Positions 15,911 through 24,463 of a stretch of 64,000 nucleotides of DNA are shown here, piece by piece. The DNA lies in the NCBI GenBank assembly GCA_019694595.1, contig JAIBBQ010000008.1:1-64000 (forward strand), given 5' to 3'. How positions within the stretch are numbered: position 1 is the first letter of the stretch; each line of letters opens with the position of its first letter. The translations under genes were made by a program, and so were the position numbers. The notes below the pieces were generated by a model. That model was not told the origin of the DNA. It saw nothing but the letters and a program-made list of their open reading frames with translations, and did not search any database. The DNA comes from Myxococcaceae bacterium. GTDB lineage: Bacteria > Myxococcota > Myxococcia > Myxococcales > Myxococcaceae.

Positions 15911-18343
15911 TCAACTCGGCAGCGGGATGCCCTGCCGCTCGAGGTAGACGCGCAGGCCTTCGAGCGAGTGCGCGTCGACGGTGTGCCCCGGCGCTCCACC
16001 GCGCGGGCCCGCGTGCTTGGACACCGTGCCCACGTCGGCGTCGCCGTCGGCGGTGACGGGGTATTCCCCCTTGGAGTTGGGGTCGACGCCCGCCATCTGC
16101 GCCACCAGGTCGTGCACCTGGTCCTGGCTGAGCGAGTTGACCCAGCCCACCATGTGCTTGGGGTCGACGCCGAGGTGCTGGGCGAGTGCCGCGAGCACCG
16201 GGCCCACGCTGCGGCCGTCGCTGTCCGCGTTGCGCAGCTCGTACGCCAGCTTGGGGTCGAACCCCGCGGCCCGCAGGAACGCCTCGGTGTGGCCGTTCTC
16301 CTGCACGTTGGACGCCTCGACCTTGCGGTACTGCGCCACCGCGAGCTGGAGCACCGCGGCGCCGCCCACCACCAGCGCGCCCACGCCCGTGGTGAGCCCC
16401 GCCTCGCCGAGCGTGAGCAGCGTGCCGATGGACCCGGCGAAGCTGAGCGCGGCGTTGGTGCCGTCGCCCGCCTTCAGCGCGTCGATGCCCTGCCACACGC
16501 CGAGCGCCGCGCCGGCGAGCGAGAAGACCTTGCCCGCCACCTCGTTGCCCGACAGCACCGGGTCCGGCACCGTCCACAGCTTGGAGGCGAGCGTGGTGAG
16601 CTGCTCGCCCGCGGTGCCGCCGGCGACGAAGATGCCGAGCGCGTCCTGCGCCTTGGCCTCGGCGCCCTTGTCCTTGCGGAACGCCGCGATGGAGCCGGTG
16701 AGCGCGAAGCCGGTCACGCCCACCGAGAGCAGGCCGAGCGCCTTGTGGGTGAGGCTGTGGCCGGTGCCGTGGTCGTCGAGCTTGCCCAGCGCCTCGCGGA
16801 TGCGCGTCTCGCCCTGGGCGAACTCGGGCGAGCCCGGCGGCAGCGAGCGCTGGTGCACGAAGGCGGCGCGCAGGTCGGCGAGCGCCTGCGGGTTGTGGCC
16901 GAGCAGCTGCTTGTAGCGGTCGAGCGAGGCGAGCACCTTGTCGCCGGCGGCGACGTCGCCCGCGGCGAAGGCCTTGTTGAAGGCGGAGATCTTCCCGCGC
17001 AGCAGGGCCGCGGCCGCGGCGTCGGCGAGGTCGGCGCCGATGCCCACGTCGGCGGCGATGGCGCCCAGGTCCGCCAGCAGGCCGGTCATCGGCGCGCCGG
17101 AGTCCTCGGCCTTCTGGGCCTGGGCCGCGAGCGCCTCGGCGCCGCCGTTGCCCTCGGTGAGCGCGGTCTTCAGGTCCTCGGGCTTGATGCTGCCCTTGGG
17201 GAGCACGCCGGCCGCGTCCACCAGCCGGGCGCTGACCTTGTCGAACTCGGCGTACTCCGGGTGGCTCTTGATGAAGGCCTCGGTCGCCTTCTTGAGCTGC
17301 GCCGGGGTCATCAGCTTGCCCCAGTCGGCCTGGAGCCCCGCGAGCAGCTTGTCGTCGCCCTGCACCTTCTTCGCCAGGCTCTCGAAGTCGCCCTGCAGCT
17401 GGGCGACGCCGTCGGTGGCGGTGGAGGTGACGCAGTAGGCCTTCTGGCTGCGGCCCGAGCCGTTGAGCTCGCTCACCATCTGGTCGGTGACGTCGGGCGC
17501 GAAGCCCTTCATCGCGCCGATGAGGGTGCGGTCGTGCCCGTCGATGACGTCGGACAGGGCGTTCGACATGTGGCGCTGGATGCTGGTCGACACCAGCTTC
17601 ACCACCTCGTCGTGCGCGGGCGCGCCCTTGGTGCTGGAGACGGCGATGGCCAGGTCGCGCGCGCCTTCCTTCGAGAGCTTGTCGTCGGCGGTGATGCGGT
17701 CGAGGAAGGCACGCCCGCGGACGAGGATCTCCGAGGCGAGCTGCGGCTCGAGCCCCACCGTCTGCTTGCGCAGCTCCGCGGCGGCCGCGTCGGGACCGCC
17801 GCGCTGGTAGGCGTCGTCGACCTTGGCGATGGCCTTGCTCGACGGCCGGTTCTGCATCGCCTCGGCGGTGCGCTCGCTGCCGGCAACCTCGGTGCCGTAC
17901 GCCGGCCACGAGTGCGGCGCGGCCTCGAGGTCGGGGATCATCAGCGGCGGCTGCGGCGCCTCGCCGGAGCTCGGCGACGGCGTGGGCATCGAGGGAGCGC
18001 CGGAGCTCGACGGCCCGGCGCTCGGGCCGCTGCTCGACGACGGCTGGGGCGACGACGGCGACGGCGTGGGGGTGGGGCCGAGCGCGAGGGGGCCCACCGC
18101 GGTGGCGTAGGGCGGGGGCACGGGGCGGCCGACCACCTTGTCGGTCTGCCGCTCGCGGACCCCGGTGCTGAAGCCGTCGCCGAGCTGGGCCGCGACGGCC
18201 GCGCGCTGCTTCTCGAGCGCGGCTTCGCGCGCCTTGGCGGCCTTCGCTTCCGCGGCCTGGCGGGCCTTCTCTTCGGCGCGCCGGCGCGCGGCTTCCGCTT
18301 CGAGCTGTCGCTGCGCCAACGCCTGCGGGTCGATGAAGGTCAT
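15911..18343 (-). CDS. Large signal-less Ser/Pro-linker protein of unknown function
   Basis: 810 residues starting MTFIDPQALAQRQLEAEA. Residues ~10-50 form a highly charged coiled coil (Ala/Glu/Lys/Arg). Residues ~75-130 are a Pro/Ser/Gly disordered linker. The rest is helical, with a Gly/Ala-rich moderately hydrophobic patch (ALGLLSVGVTGFALTGSIAAF; later GALVVGGAAVLQLAVAQYRK) that could insert into membranes. It lacks a Sec/Tat signal and lipobox. The C-terminal part (FLRAAGFDPKLAYELRNAD, then WVNSLSQDQVHDLV) is reminiscent of HrpK/translocator-like proteins of plant-associated bacteria; this comparison is from memory and weak. The convergent neighbour is an FHA protein. A structural or secreted effector role is possible but unproven. 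Confidence 0.7.
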   Translation of the reverse strand: MTFIDPQALAQRQLEAEAARRRAEEKARQAAEAKAAKAREAALEKQRAAVAAQLGDGFSTGVRERQTDKVVGRPVPPPYATAVGPLALGPTPTPSPSSPQPSSSSGPSAGPSSSGAPSMPTPSPSSGEAPQPPLMIPDLEAAPHSWPAYGTEVAGSERTAEAMQNRPSSKAIAKVDDAYQRGGPDAAAAELRKQTVGLEPQLASEILVRGRAFLDRITADDKLSKEGARDLAIAVSSTKGAPAHDEVVKLVSTSIQRHMSNALSDVIDGHDRTLIGAMKGFAPDVTDQMVSELNGSGRSQKAYCVTSTATDGVAQLQGDFESLAKKVQGDDKLLAGLQADWGKLMTPAQLKKATEAFIKSHPEYAEFDKVSARLVDAAGVLPKGSIKPEDLKTALTEGNGGAEALAAQAQKAEDSGAPMTGLLADLGAIAADVGIGADLADAAAAALLRGKISAFNKAFAAGDVAAGDKVLASLDRYKQLLGHNPQALADLRAAFVHQRSLPPGSPEFAQGETRIREALGKLDDHGTGHSLTHKALGLLSVGVTGFALTGSIAAFRKDKGAEAKAQDALGIFVAGGTAGEQLTTLASKLWTVPDPVLSGNEVAGKVFSLAGAALGVWQGIDALKAGDGTNAALSFAGSIGTLLTLGEAGLTTGVGALVVGGAAVLQLAVAQYRKVEASNVQENGHTEAFLRAAGFDPKLAYELRNADSDGRSVGPVLAALAQHLGVDPKHMVGWVNSLSQDQVHDLVAQMAGVDPNSKGEYPVTADGDADVGTVSKHAGPRGGAPGHTVDAHSLEGLRVYLERQGIPLPS

Positions 18344-18531
18344 GGTGTGGTGGTCCTCAGCAGAGCGGACGGCGCCGGGCGGACTTCGTCGCCCAGATCG
18401 ATGTCCGGTGAACGGTAGTCTTCCCCCTGATGCGCGCAAGCATCGAGAATCTCTACTGAAAGGTGGGTTTGAGGGGGCAAGGTGGGTCTCGAGTGGTTTC
18501 GAGGCCCTACGCCTGCGCCGGGCAGCGGGTT
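18344..18531. other. Intergenic region with lower-GC segment
   Basis: 188 bases separating the lipoprotein gene (18532-18966) from the 810-residue protein gene, both on the minus strand. The part near 18445-18475 has noticeably lower GC than its surroundings. It probably carries the promoter and leader of the 810-residue gene; no convincing boxes or hairpin were identified. Confidence 0.3.
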
Positions 18532-18966
18532 TCAGTCGAAGCGCAGCGAGGCCATCGACAGGTCGAGCTGGTTCTCGTCGGTGGCGCTGCCGGAGCTGCT
18601 GCGCAGCTCCACCACCACGGCGCCCTGCTTCATGGGCACGTAGTAGCGCAGGGCGCGGGCGCCGCCGGCATTCGAGAGCACCCGCACCACGGGACCTGCG
18701 GGCACGGTGCCGGGCGTGGCGGAGATGATGGTCTCGGGCTCGGGGGCGAGCGCCGCGCGGATCGCCGCGAGGTGAGCCCCGTCGGCCGCGCCCAGCGCGT
18801 CGATGAAGCGCAGCCGCACGCCCTTGCTGAACTCGACGTCTTGCCCGGACTCGCGCTCGAAGCTCGAGCCGCGCGGCGGCGTCCAGCGGACCCCGTGGCC
18901 CTGGTACTCGCTCTTGCTGCACCCGAGCAGGGTGAGGGTGGCGACTGCCAGGGGGAGCGCGCGCAT
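18532..18966 (-). CDS. Small lipoprotein of unknown function
   Basis: 144 residues. The start MRALPLAVATLTLLGCSKSE is a short signal with a lipobox (LLGC), lipidated at Cys16. The mature part opens with a conserved-looking GHGVRWTPPRGSSFER stretch and is otherwise polar with short strands (PVVRVLSNAG, GAVVVELRSSSG). No domain recognised. It is divergent from the peptide ABC importer operon with only 77 bases between starts, so the two promoters share this gap. Confidence 0.8.
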   Translation of the reverse strand: MRALPLAVATLTLLGCSKSEYQGHGVRWTPPRGSSFERESGQDVEFSKGVRLRFIDALGAADGAHLAAIRAALAPEPETIISATPGTVPAGPVVRVLSNAGGARALRYYVPMKQGAVVVELRSSSGSATDENQLDLSMASLRFD

Positions 18967-19043
18967 GGCGGCGAGCGTGCGCCGAAGCCCGGCGGAACGC
19001 CATTCGAAGTCGCGCGGCGAGCCCGTAGGATGCGCCGCCCACC

Positions 19044-20708
19044 GTGCCGGCCCTCTTCCGTCAGCGCGCGCTGCCCGTCGTCGCTCTGGCGCTCACCTGC
19101 GCGGCGTGCCGCTCGCCTCCGCCGTGCGGCCCCCACGGCGGCGCGGTGACGGTGGTGCTCTCGTCGATGCCCACCACGCTCGACTGGAGCCAGAGCCACG
19201 AGCAGAGCGCGCAGAACTACCCGGTGCTGCTCGCGGTGATGCGGGGGCTCACGCGCCTCGATGCTCGGAACGAGGTGCAGCCGGCGCTCGCCGAGTCGTG
19301 GGAGCGCTCGCTCACCGAGGACCACCCGCCGCGCGAGCGCTACGTCTTCCACCTGCGGCCGGGCGTGGTGTGGAGCGACGGGAAGACGCCGCTGCAGGCC
19401 CGGGACTTCGTCTTCGCCTGGCGGCGCGCGGTGCTGGGGGCCGACGGCGCGGAGCTGGAGGACCTGCAGGGCGCGCGGGCGCTGCAGGCTGCGAGCGGAG
19501 CGACCCCCGAGGCGCTCGCGGCGGCGAAGGAAGCCCTGGGCGTGCGCGCGCTCGACCCGCTCACGCTGGAGGTGACGCTCACCGGGCCGCGCAGCTACTT
19601 CCTCTCGCGGCTGGCGAACGTGTACCCGTACTTCCCGGCGCCGAGCGCGGTGCTCGAAGGCCTGAGCGAGGCCGAGGTGCAGCGCCACTACAACGAGCCG
19701 AAGGACGGCGCGCCGCTGGTGCTGGGCGCGTTCCGCGTGGTGCGCTGGGACCGCGTGGGGCAGCAGCTCTCGCTGGAGCGCAACCCGCACGACTTCGCGG
19801 CCCCGGGGCCCGGCGCGGTGCCGCAGCTCGAGCTTCGGCAGACCGAGCTCGGCGCGCTGATGTACCGGCAGTGCACCGCCGACTTCCTCTTCGTCGACGA
19901 CCCCACGGTGCTGGTGAAGCCGCCGGCGGATCTGCAGCGCGCGCGGCTGTTGTCGACCTACTGGCTGGGCTTCAACACCTCGACCGTGCCGCTCCCGCTG
20001 CGCCAGGCCATCGGGCACGCGCTCGACCGGTCGGCGCTCCTGCGCGCGATGGCGGGCATGGCTCCGGCCGACCGCGAGGCGCTCGCCTTCCTCCCGCCGG
20101 AGATGCCGGGCGCGGTGCAACCCGGCGACGAGCGGCTCCGCGCGTTCCCGGCGCACGACGAGGCTCGGGCGCGCGCGCTGCTCGAAGGCCAGCCGCGGCC
20201 GGCCGAGCTCACGCTCCTGGTGAAGGGCAGCGGCACCTTCCTGCCGGAGACGGCGCTGGCCGAAGGCATCCGCCGGCAGCTCCTGTCGTACGGCCTCACG
20301 GTGCGGGTGGTGACGACCGGCAACTTCTCCAACGACGTGAAGGCGGCCGACGGCACGCTGCGCTTCGACCTCTTCCTCAAGCGGACCGGGGCCGACTACG
20401 CGCACCCGCACACCCTGCTGACGCCGTTCCGCGAGCGGGGCAACCACTACACCGACTGGCAGAAGCTCGAGGGTGGCGCGGTGGTGCGGCGCTTCGAGGC
20501 GCTGCTCGAGGCAGGGGCGGCGGAAGACGACCCGGCCCGGCGCACGCAGGACTACGTCGAGGCGCAGCAGCTGCTGGTGACGGAGGCGGCGGCGGTGCTG
20601 CCGCTGTTCCACCCCGTGCGCAGCTACCGCACGCGGCCCTGGCTGTCGGGCCTCACGGTGGACCCGTTCAACTTCCTCACCCTGAGCGGCCTGGAGGTCG
20701 CGCGGTGA
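19044..20708 (+). CDS. Peptide ABC transporter substrate-binding lipoprotein (OppA/DppA type)
   Basis: 554 residues. N-terminal signal with a lipobox (ALTCAAC), then the SBP family 5 opening: VTVVLSSMPTTLDWSQ, LLAVMRGLTRLDARN and PALAESWERS, followed by YVFHLRPGVVWSDGKTP. The C-terminus ends in the usual LSGLTVDPFNFLTLSGL pattern. The lipidated protein would sit on the outer face of the inner membrane and capture oligopeptides. Start is a GTG at 19044. Its stop overlaps the next gene's GTG (GTGA). It is the first of five coupled genes encoding a complete importer. Peptide specificity cannot be read from sequence. Confidence 0.93.
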   Translation: MPALFRQRALPVVALALTCAACRSPPPCGPHGGAVTVVLSSMPTTLDWSQSHEQSAQNYPVLLAVMRGLTRLDARNEVQPALAESWERSLTEDHPPRERYVFHLRPGVVWSDGKTPLQARDFVFAWRRAVLGADGAELEDLQGARALQAASGATPEALAAAKEALGVRALDPLTLEVTLTGPRSYFLSRLANVYPYFPAPSAVLEGLSEAEVQRHYNEPKDGAPLVLGAFRVVRWDRVGQQLSLERNPHDFAAPGPGAVPQLELRQTELGALMYRQCTADFLFVDDPTVLVKPPADLQRARLLSTYWLGFNTSTVPLPLRQAIGHALDRSALLRAMAGMAPADREALAFLPPEMPGAVQPGDERLRAFPAHDEARARALLEGQPRPAELTLLVKGSGTFLPETALAEGIRRQLLSYGLTVRVVTTGNFSNDVKAADGTLRFDLFLKRTGADYAHPHTLLTPFRERGNHYTDWQKLEGGAVVRRFEALLEAGAAEDDPARRTQDYVEAQQLLVTEAAAVLPLFHPVRSYRTRPWLSGLTVDPFNFLTLSGLEVAR

Positions 20709-21598
20709 CCCGGCTCGCGCTGCGCGTGCTGCGCGACCTGATGCTGGTGCCGCTCACCGCGGTGCTCGTCTACCTGGCGGTGATGCGGCTGCCGTACCGC
20801 GCCGACTCCGACCGGAAGATCGCCACCGCGGACAACGACGCCCGCGCGCGGCTCACCGCGGTGCTGGGCGACGGCAGCCTGGGCGGGGCGGTGGAGCCCT
20901 GGCGGCGCTTCTTCGGCGGTGAGCCGCTCGGGGTGCGGGCGGATCCGTACACCGGCGCCGACCTGCGGCAGGCGCTCGGCCGCTCGCTGGGCCTGGGGGC
21001 GCGGGCGCTGCTGCTCGCGCTCGGCTGGGCGCTGGCGCTCGGGGTGCTGCGCGCGGCGACCGCCCGGCGCAAGGTGGCTGCGCTGGTCGACGTCGCGCCC
21101 GCGCTGGTGTTCGGCACGCCGCTCTTCTTGCTCGCGCTCCTGGCGGCGGTGACCGCGGTGGAGTGGGGCGTGCCCTTCCAGGGCTCGGCCTGGCTCGCGG
21201 CGCTGGTGATGGCGGTGGCCCCGGGGGCCTTCGTGGGCGTGGTGCTGTCCGACGCGCTGCGCGCCGAGCTCGTAAGGCCCTACGTGCGCACCGCGCTCGC
21301 CAAGGGCTGCTCACCGGCGCGGGCGCTGCTGCGGCACGCGCTGCCCAACGCGCTGCCGGCGCTGCTCGACGCCCTGGCGCCGGTGGCGACCTCTCTCCTG
21401 GTGGGCTCCTTCGTCGCCGAGAGCTTCTTCGGCGTGCAGGGCTTCGGCCGGCTCTACGTGCGCGCCGCGCAGGACGTCGACCCCGGCGTGGTGGTGGTGG
21501 CGACCAGCCTCTTCGCGGCGGTGCTCATCGCGGTGTCGCTCGCCGCGGAGCTGCTGCGGCTGGCGGTGGACTCGCGGGCGCGGAAGGCGGCGCGGTGA
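20705..21598 (+). CDS. Peptide ABC transporter permease 1 (OppB-like)
   Basis: 297-residue inner-membrane subunit. An N-terminal membrane helix (LMLVPLTAVLVYLAVMRL) is followed by a polar periplasmic loop and five hydrophobic segments. The EAA coupling loop that contacts the ATPases is recognisable as RTALAKGCSPARALLRHALPN, and the following SFVAESFFGVQGFGRLYVRA segment is typical of OppB/DppB. The GTG start overlaps the upstream stop by 4 bases. Its own stop overlaps the next start in the same way. Confidence 0.92.
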   Translation: MTRLALRVLRDLMLVPLTAVLVYLAVMRLPYRADSDRKIATADNDARARLTAVLGDGSLGGAVEPWRRFFGGEPLGVRADPYTGADLRQALGRSLGLGARALLLALGWALALGVLRAATARRKVAALVDVAPALVFGTPLFLLALLAAVTAVEWGVPFQGSAWLAALVMAVAPGAFVGVVLSDALRAELVRPYVRTALAKGCSPARALLRHALPNALPALLDALAPVATSLLVGSFVAESFFGVQGFGRLYVRAAQDVDPGVVVVATSLFAAVLIAVSLAAELLRLAVDSRARKAAR

Positions 21599-22383
21599 AC
21601 GTGCGCGCGCTCGCAGGGCTCGGGCTGCTTGGGGCGCTCGCCGCGCTCGCGCTGGCCCACGCGGCGCTGTCCGGCGGCGCGGTGGCGTGCCCGTTCGGCG
21701 TCGACCCGCAGCTGCCCTTCGAGACGGTGTGTGCGCAGGCGGTGGGCGGCCTGTGGCGCTCGGCGGCGCTGGGCCTCACGGCGGGGGCGGGCGGGTGCGT
21801 GCTCGCGGTGGCCTTCGCGCTCCTCGGGCGGAGGCTGGGGAAGGGCGCGGACCTCGCGGTGGAGAAGCTCGCCGAGCTGTTCTTCGCCATTCCCGACGTG
21901 CTGGTGCTCATCTCGCTCGGCTTCGTGGCCCGCGCGGTGAAGGGTGGGGAAAGCGTGAGCCTCCCGTGGATGATGGTGGCGCTGACGGCCATCGGCTGGG
22001 CGGCGCCGACGCGCATGGTGCAGAACCGGCTGCGCTCGCTGGAGCGGCTGGACTTCATCGCCGCCGCGCGCGCGCTGGGCGTTCCGGAAGGGCGGCTGCT
22101 GCTGCGGCACCTGATGCCGATGGCGTGGGACTTCCTGCTCGCCATCTTCCTGATGCGGGTGCCGGCCATCATCCTCACCGAGTCCACCGTGAGCTACCTC
22201 GGCTTCGGGCTGCCGGTGTCGGAGCCGTCGCTGGGCAAGTACCTCGGGAGCCACTGGGGCCTGTTGCTGCAGGGCAACTGGGAAGCGGTGGTGCCCGCGT
22301 GGGCGCTGCTGGTGGCGATGGTGCTGGGGTTCCAGCAGGTGGGGCGCGGGCTGCTCGAGCGCAGCGAAGGGGGGCGGCGGTGA
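21595..22383 (+). CDS. Peptide ABC transporter permease 2 (OppC-like)
   Basis: 262-residue inner-membrane permease. Membrane segments include LGLLGALAALALAHAAL near the start and LLVAMVLGFQQVGRGLL at the end. The EAA loop is AARALGVPEGRLLLRHLMP, and the ESTVSYLGFGLPVSEPSLGKYL segment is diagnostic of OppC/DppC. Starts at a GTG (21595) inside the previous stop and overlaps the following ATPase gene by 4 bases. Together with the OppB-like subunit it forms the channel. Confidence 0.92.
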   Translation: MNVRALAGLGLLGALAALALAHAALSGGAVACPFGVDPQLPFETVCAQAVGGLWRSAALGLTAGAGGCVLAVAFALLGRRLGKGADLAVEKLAELFFAIPDVLVLISLGFVARAVKGGESVSLPWMMVALTAIGWAAPTRMVQNRLRSLERLDFIAAARALGVPEGRLLLRHLMPMAWDFLLAIFLMRVPAIILTESTVSYLGFGLPVSEPSLGKYLGSHWGLLLQGNWEAVVPAWALLVAMVLGFQQVGRGLLERSEGGRR

Positions 22384-23318
22384 GCGCGCTCCTCGAGGTG
22401 ACGGGGCTCACGGTGCGCTTCGGCGCGCTGGCGGCGGTGGAAGACGTGACCTTCAGCGTGCCCGAAGGGGGCACGGTGGGGCTGGTGGGCGAGAGCGGCA
22501 GCGGCAAGAGCGTGACCGCGCTCGCGGTGATGGGGCTGCTCGACGGCGCGTCGGTCGAAGGCGCGGTGCGCTTCCAGGGCGAGGCGCTGCTCGAGCTGCC
22601 GCCGCGGCGGCTGCAGGCACTGCGCGGGCGGTCGCTGGCGATGGTGTTCCAGGACCCGGGGGCGAGCCTGAACCCGGCGCAGCGGGTGCTCACCCAGCTC
22701 GCCGAGCCGCTGCGGCTGCACCTGCGGATTCCGAAGGCCGACGCCGAGGCGCGCGCGGTGTCCTTGCTGGAAGCGGTGGGGGTGGGCGACGCCGCGCGCC
22801 GCGCGAAGGCGTACCCGCACGAGCTGTCGGGCGGCCTGCAGCAGCGCGCGATGATCGCCATGGCGCTGGCGTGCGGCCCGGCGCTGCTCATCGCCGACGA
22901 GCCGACGACCGCGCTCGACGTCACGGTGCAGGCCCAGGTGATGGCGCTGCTGCGCCAGGTCCAGGCGGAGCGGCGCATGGGCCTCTTGCTCATCAGCCAC
23001 GACCTCGGGCTGGTGGCGGAGAGCTGCGCGGAGCTCGTCGTGCTCTACGCCGGGCAGGTGGTGGAGCGCGGGCCCACCGCGGAGGTGCTGCGCGCTCCGC
23101 GCCACCCGTACACGCGGGGGCTCCTCGCGAGCACGCCGACGCTCGAAGGGCAGGGCCGGCTGGAAGAGATTCCCGGCGCGGTGCCCGAGCTCTCCGCGAT
23201 GCCGAAGGGCTGCCGCTTCGCCGAGCGCTGTCCCCAGGCCCAGGCCGCGTGCCGGGCGGCGCCGGTGCCGCTCGACGGCGGCGTGCGCTGCCTCTTCCCG
23301 CTCGGAGGCGGCCGATGA
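22380..23318 (+). CDS. Peptide ABC transporter ATPase 1 (OppD-like)
   Basis: 312 residues. Walker A GESGSGKS, Q-loop VFQDPGASLNP, signature LSGGLQQRAMIAMAL, Walker B LLIADEPTTALD and switch His in LISHDLGL are all intact. The C-terminal oligopeptide-ATPase extension has the Cys-containing segment GCRFAERCPQAQAACR, which binds an iron-sulfur cluster in characterised homologs. Starts at a GTG (22380) overlapping the permease stop. Energises peptide import with the OppF-like partner encoded directly downstream. Confidence 0.95.
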   Translation: MSALLEVTGLTVRFGALAAVEDVTFSVPEGGTVGLVGESGSGKSVTALAVMGLLDGASVEGAVRFQGEALLELPPRRLQALRGRSLAMVFQDPGASLNPAQRVLTQLAEPLRLHLRIPKADAEARAVSLLEAVGVGDAARRAKAYPHELSGGLQQRAMIAMALACGPALLIADEPTTALDVTVQAQVMALLRQVQAERRMGLLLISHDLGLVAESCAELVVLYAGQVVERGPTAEVLRAPRHPYTRGLLASTPTLEGQGRLEEIPGAVPELSAMPKGCRFAERCPQAQAACRAAPVPLDGGVRCLFPLGGGR

Positions 23319-24298
23319 AGTCGCTGCTGCGCGCGGAAGGCGTGACGGTGCGCTTCGAGGCGCCGGGCGGAGCGTTCGACGCGCGGCGCACGCTGACCGC
23401 GCTCGACGAGGTGAGCCTGTCGCTGACCGAAGGCCGCACGCTCGGGCTGGTGGGGGAGAGCGGCAGCGGCAAGTCCACCCTCGGGCGGGCGCTGCTCGGC
23501 CTGCAGCGGCCGTCGGCGGGGCGGGTGCTGTACCGCGACGAGGCGCTGGCGTCGAAGTCGCCCGAGGCGCTGCGGCGGCTGCGGCGGGAGCTGCAGCTCG
23601 TCTTCCAGGACCCGTACGCCTCCCTGCACCCGCGGCGCACGGTGGGCGCGCAGGTGGTGGAGCCGCTCGAGGTGCACCGGCCGGAGCTTTCCCGCGCCGA
23701 GCGCGAGGCGAAGGTGGCCCAGCTGCTGGAGCGGGTGGGCCTGGGGCCGGCCCATGCCGCTCGCCTGCCGCGCGAGCTGTCGGGAGGCCAGCGCCAGCGG
23801 GTGGTCATCGCGCGCGCGCTCATCGCCGAGCCGAAGGTGGTGGTGGCCGACGAGCCGGTCTCCGCGCTCGACGTCTCCATCCAGGCGCAGCTGCTCAACC
23901 TGCTGCTCGAGCTCACGTCGGGTGGCGGGCTGACGCTGCTGCTCATCAGCCACGACCTCAAGGTGGTGCGCCGGCTGTGCGCGGAGGTCGCGGTGCTCTA
24001 CCTCGGGCGCGTGGTGGAGCAGGCGCCGACGCCGGACCTCTTCGCGGCGCCGCGGCACCCGTACACGCACGCGCTGCTGTCGGCGGTGCCGCGGGTGGGG
24101 GTGCCGGTGAAGGAGCGGGTCGTCCTCCAGGGCGAGCTGCCCACGCCGCTCGACGTGCCGACGGGGTGCGCGTTCCACCCCCGTTGCCCGAGGTACGCCG
24201 CGCTCGGTGAGCCGGATCGGCAGCGGTGCCGGACCCAGCGGCCGGCGCTCGAGGGCGCTCCCCGCGCGGTGGCGTGCCACTTTCCTCTCGGGGAGTGA
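23315..24298 (+). CDS. Peptide ABC transporter ATPase 2 (OppF-like)
   Basis: 327 residues. Walker A GESGSGKST, Q-loop VFQDPYASLHPRRTV, signature LSGGQRQRVVIARAL, Walker B VVVADEPVSALDVS and His-loop LISHDLKVV are complete. The C-terminal extension has GCAFHPRCPRYAAL with Cys residues, as in OppF/DppF. The ATG overlaps the OppD-like stop (ATGA). Last gene of the operon. Six bases after its stop is a GC-rich hairpin (24305-24320). Confidence 0.95.
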   Translation: MKSLLRAEGVTVRFEAPGGAFDARRTLTALDEVSLSLTEGRTLGLVGESGSGKSTLGRALLGLQRPSAGRVLYRDEALASKSPEALRRLRRELQLVFQDPYASLHPRRTVGAQVVEPLEVHRPELSRAEREAKVAQLLERVGLGPAHAARLPRELSGGQRQRVVIARALIAEPKVVVADEPVSALDVSIQAQLLNLLLELTSGGGLTLLLISHDLKVVRRLCAEVAVLYLGRVVEQAPTPDLFAAPRHPYTHALLSAVPRVGVPVKERVVLQGELPTPLDVPTGCAFHPRCPRYAALGEPDRQRCRTQRPALEGAPRAVACHFPLGE

Positions 24299-24304
24299 GG
24301 GGGA

Positions 24305-24320
24305 GCCGGGGGCGCCCGGC
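24305..24320 (+). terminator. GC-rich hairpin after the peptide importer operon
   Basis: GCCGGG-GGCG-CCCGGC forms a 6-bp perfect stem with a 4-base loop, starting 6 bases past the oppF-like stop. There is no U-tract, so intrinsic termination is uncertain. Position at the operon end is the main support. Confidence 0.35.
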
Positions 24321-24463
24321 GCGCGCTCGGTGCGGGGACCGCCGGCGGCTGCGTCAGCACGCCTCGGCCGGCCGTCGAGCCCCCAGCCCTTCCAGGCCAG
24401 TCGAACGTCGCGGTCTGCTGCCCAGGCGCGCCGGGAGGACTCCTGCGCGCCCTGGGAAGACCT

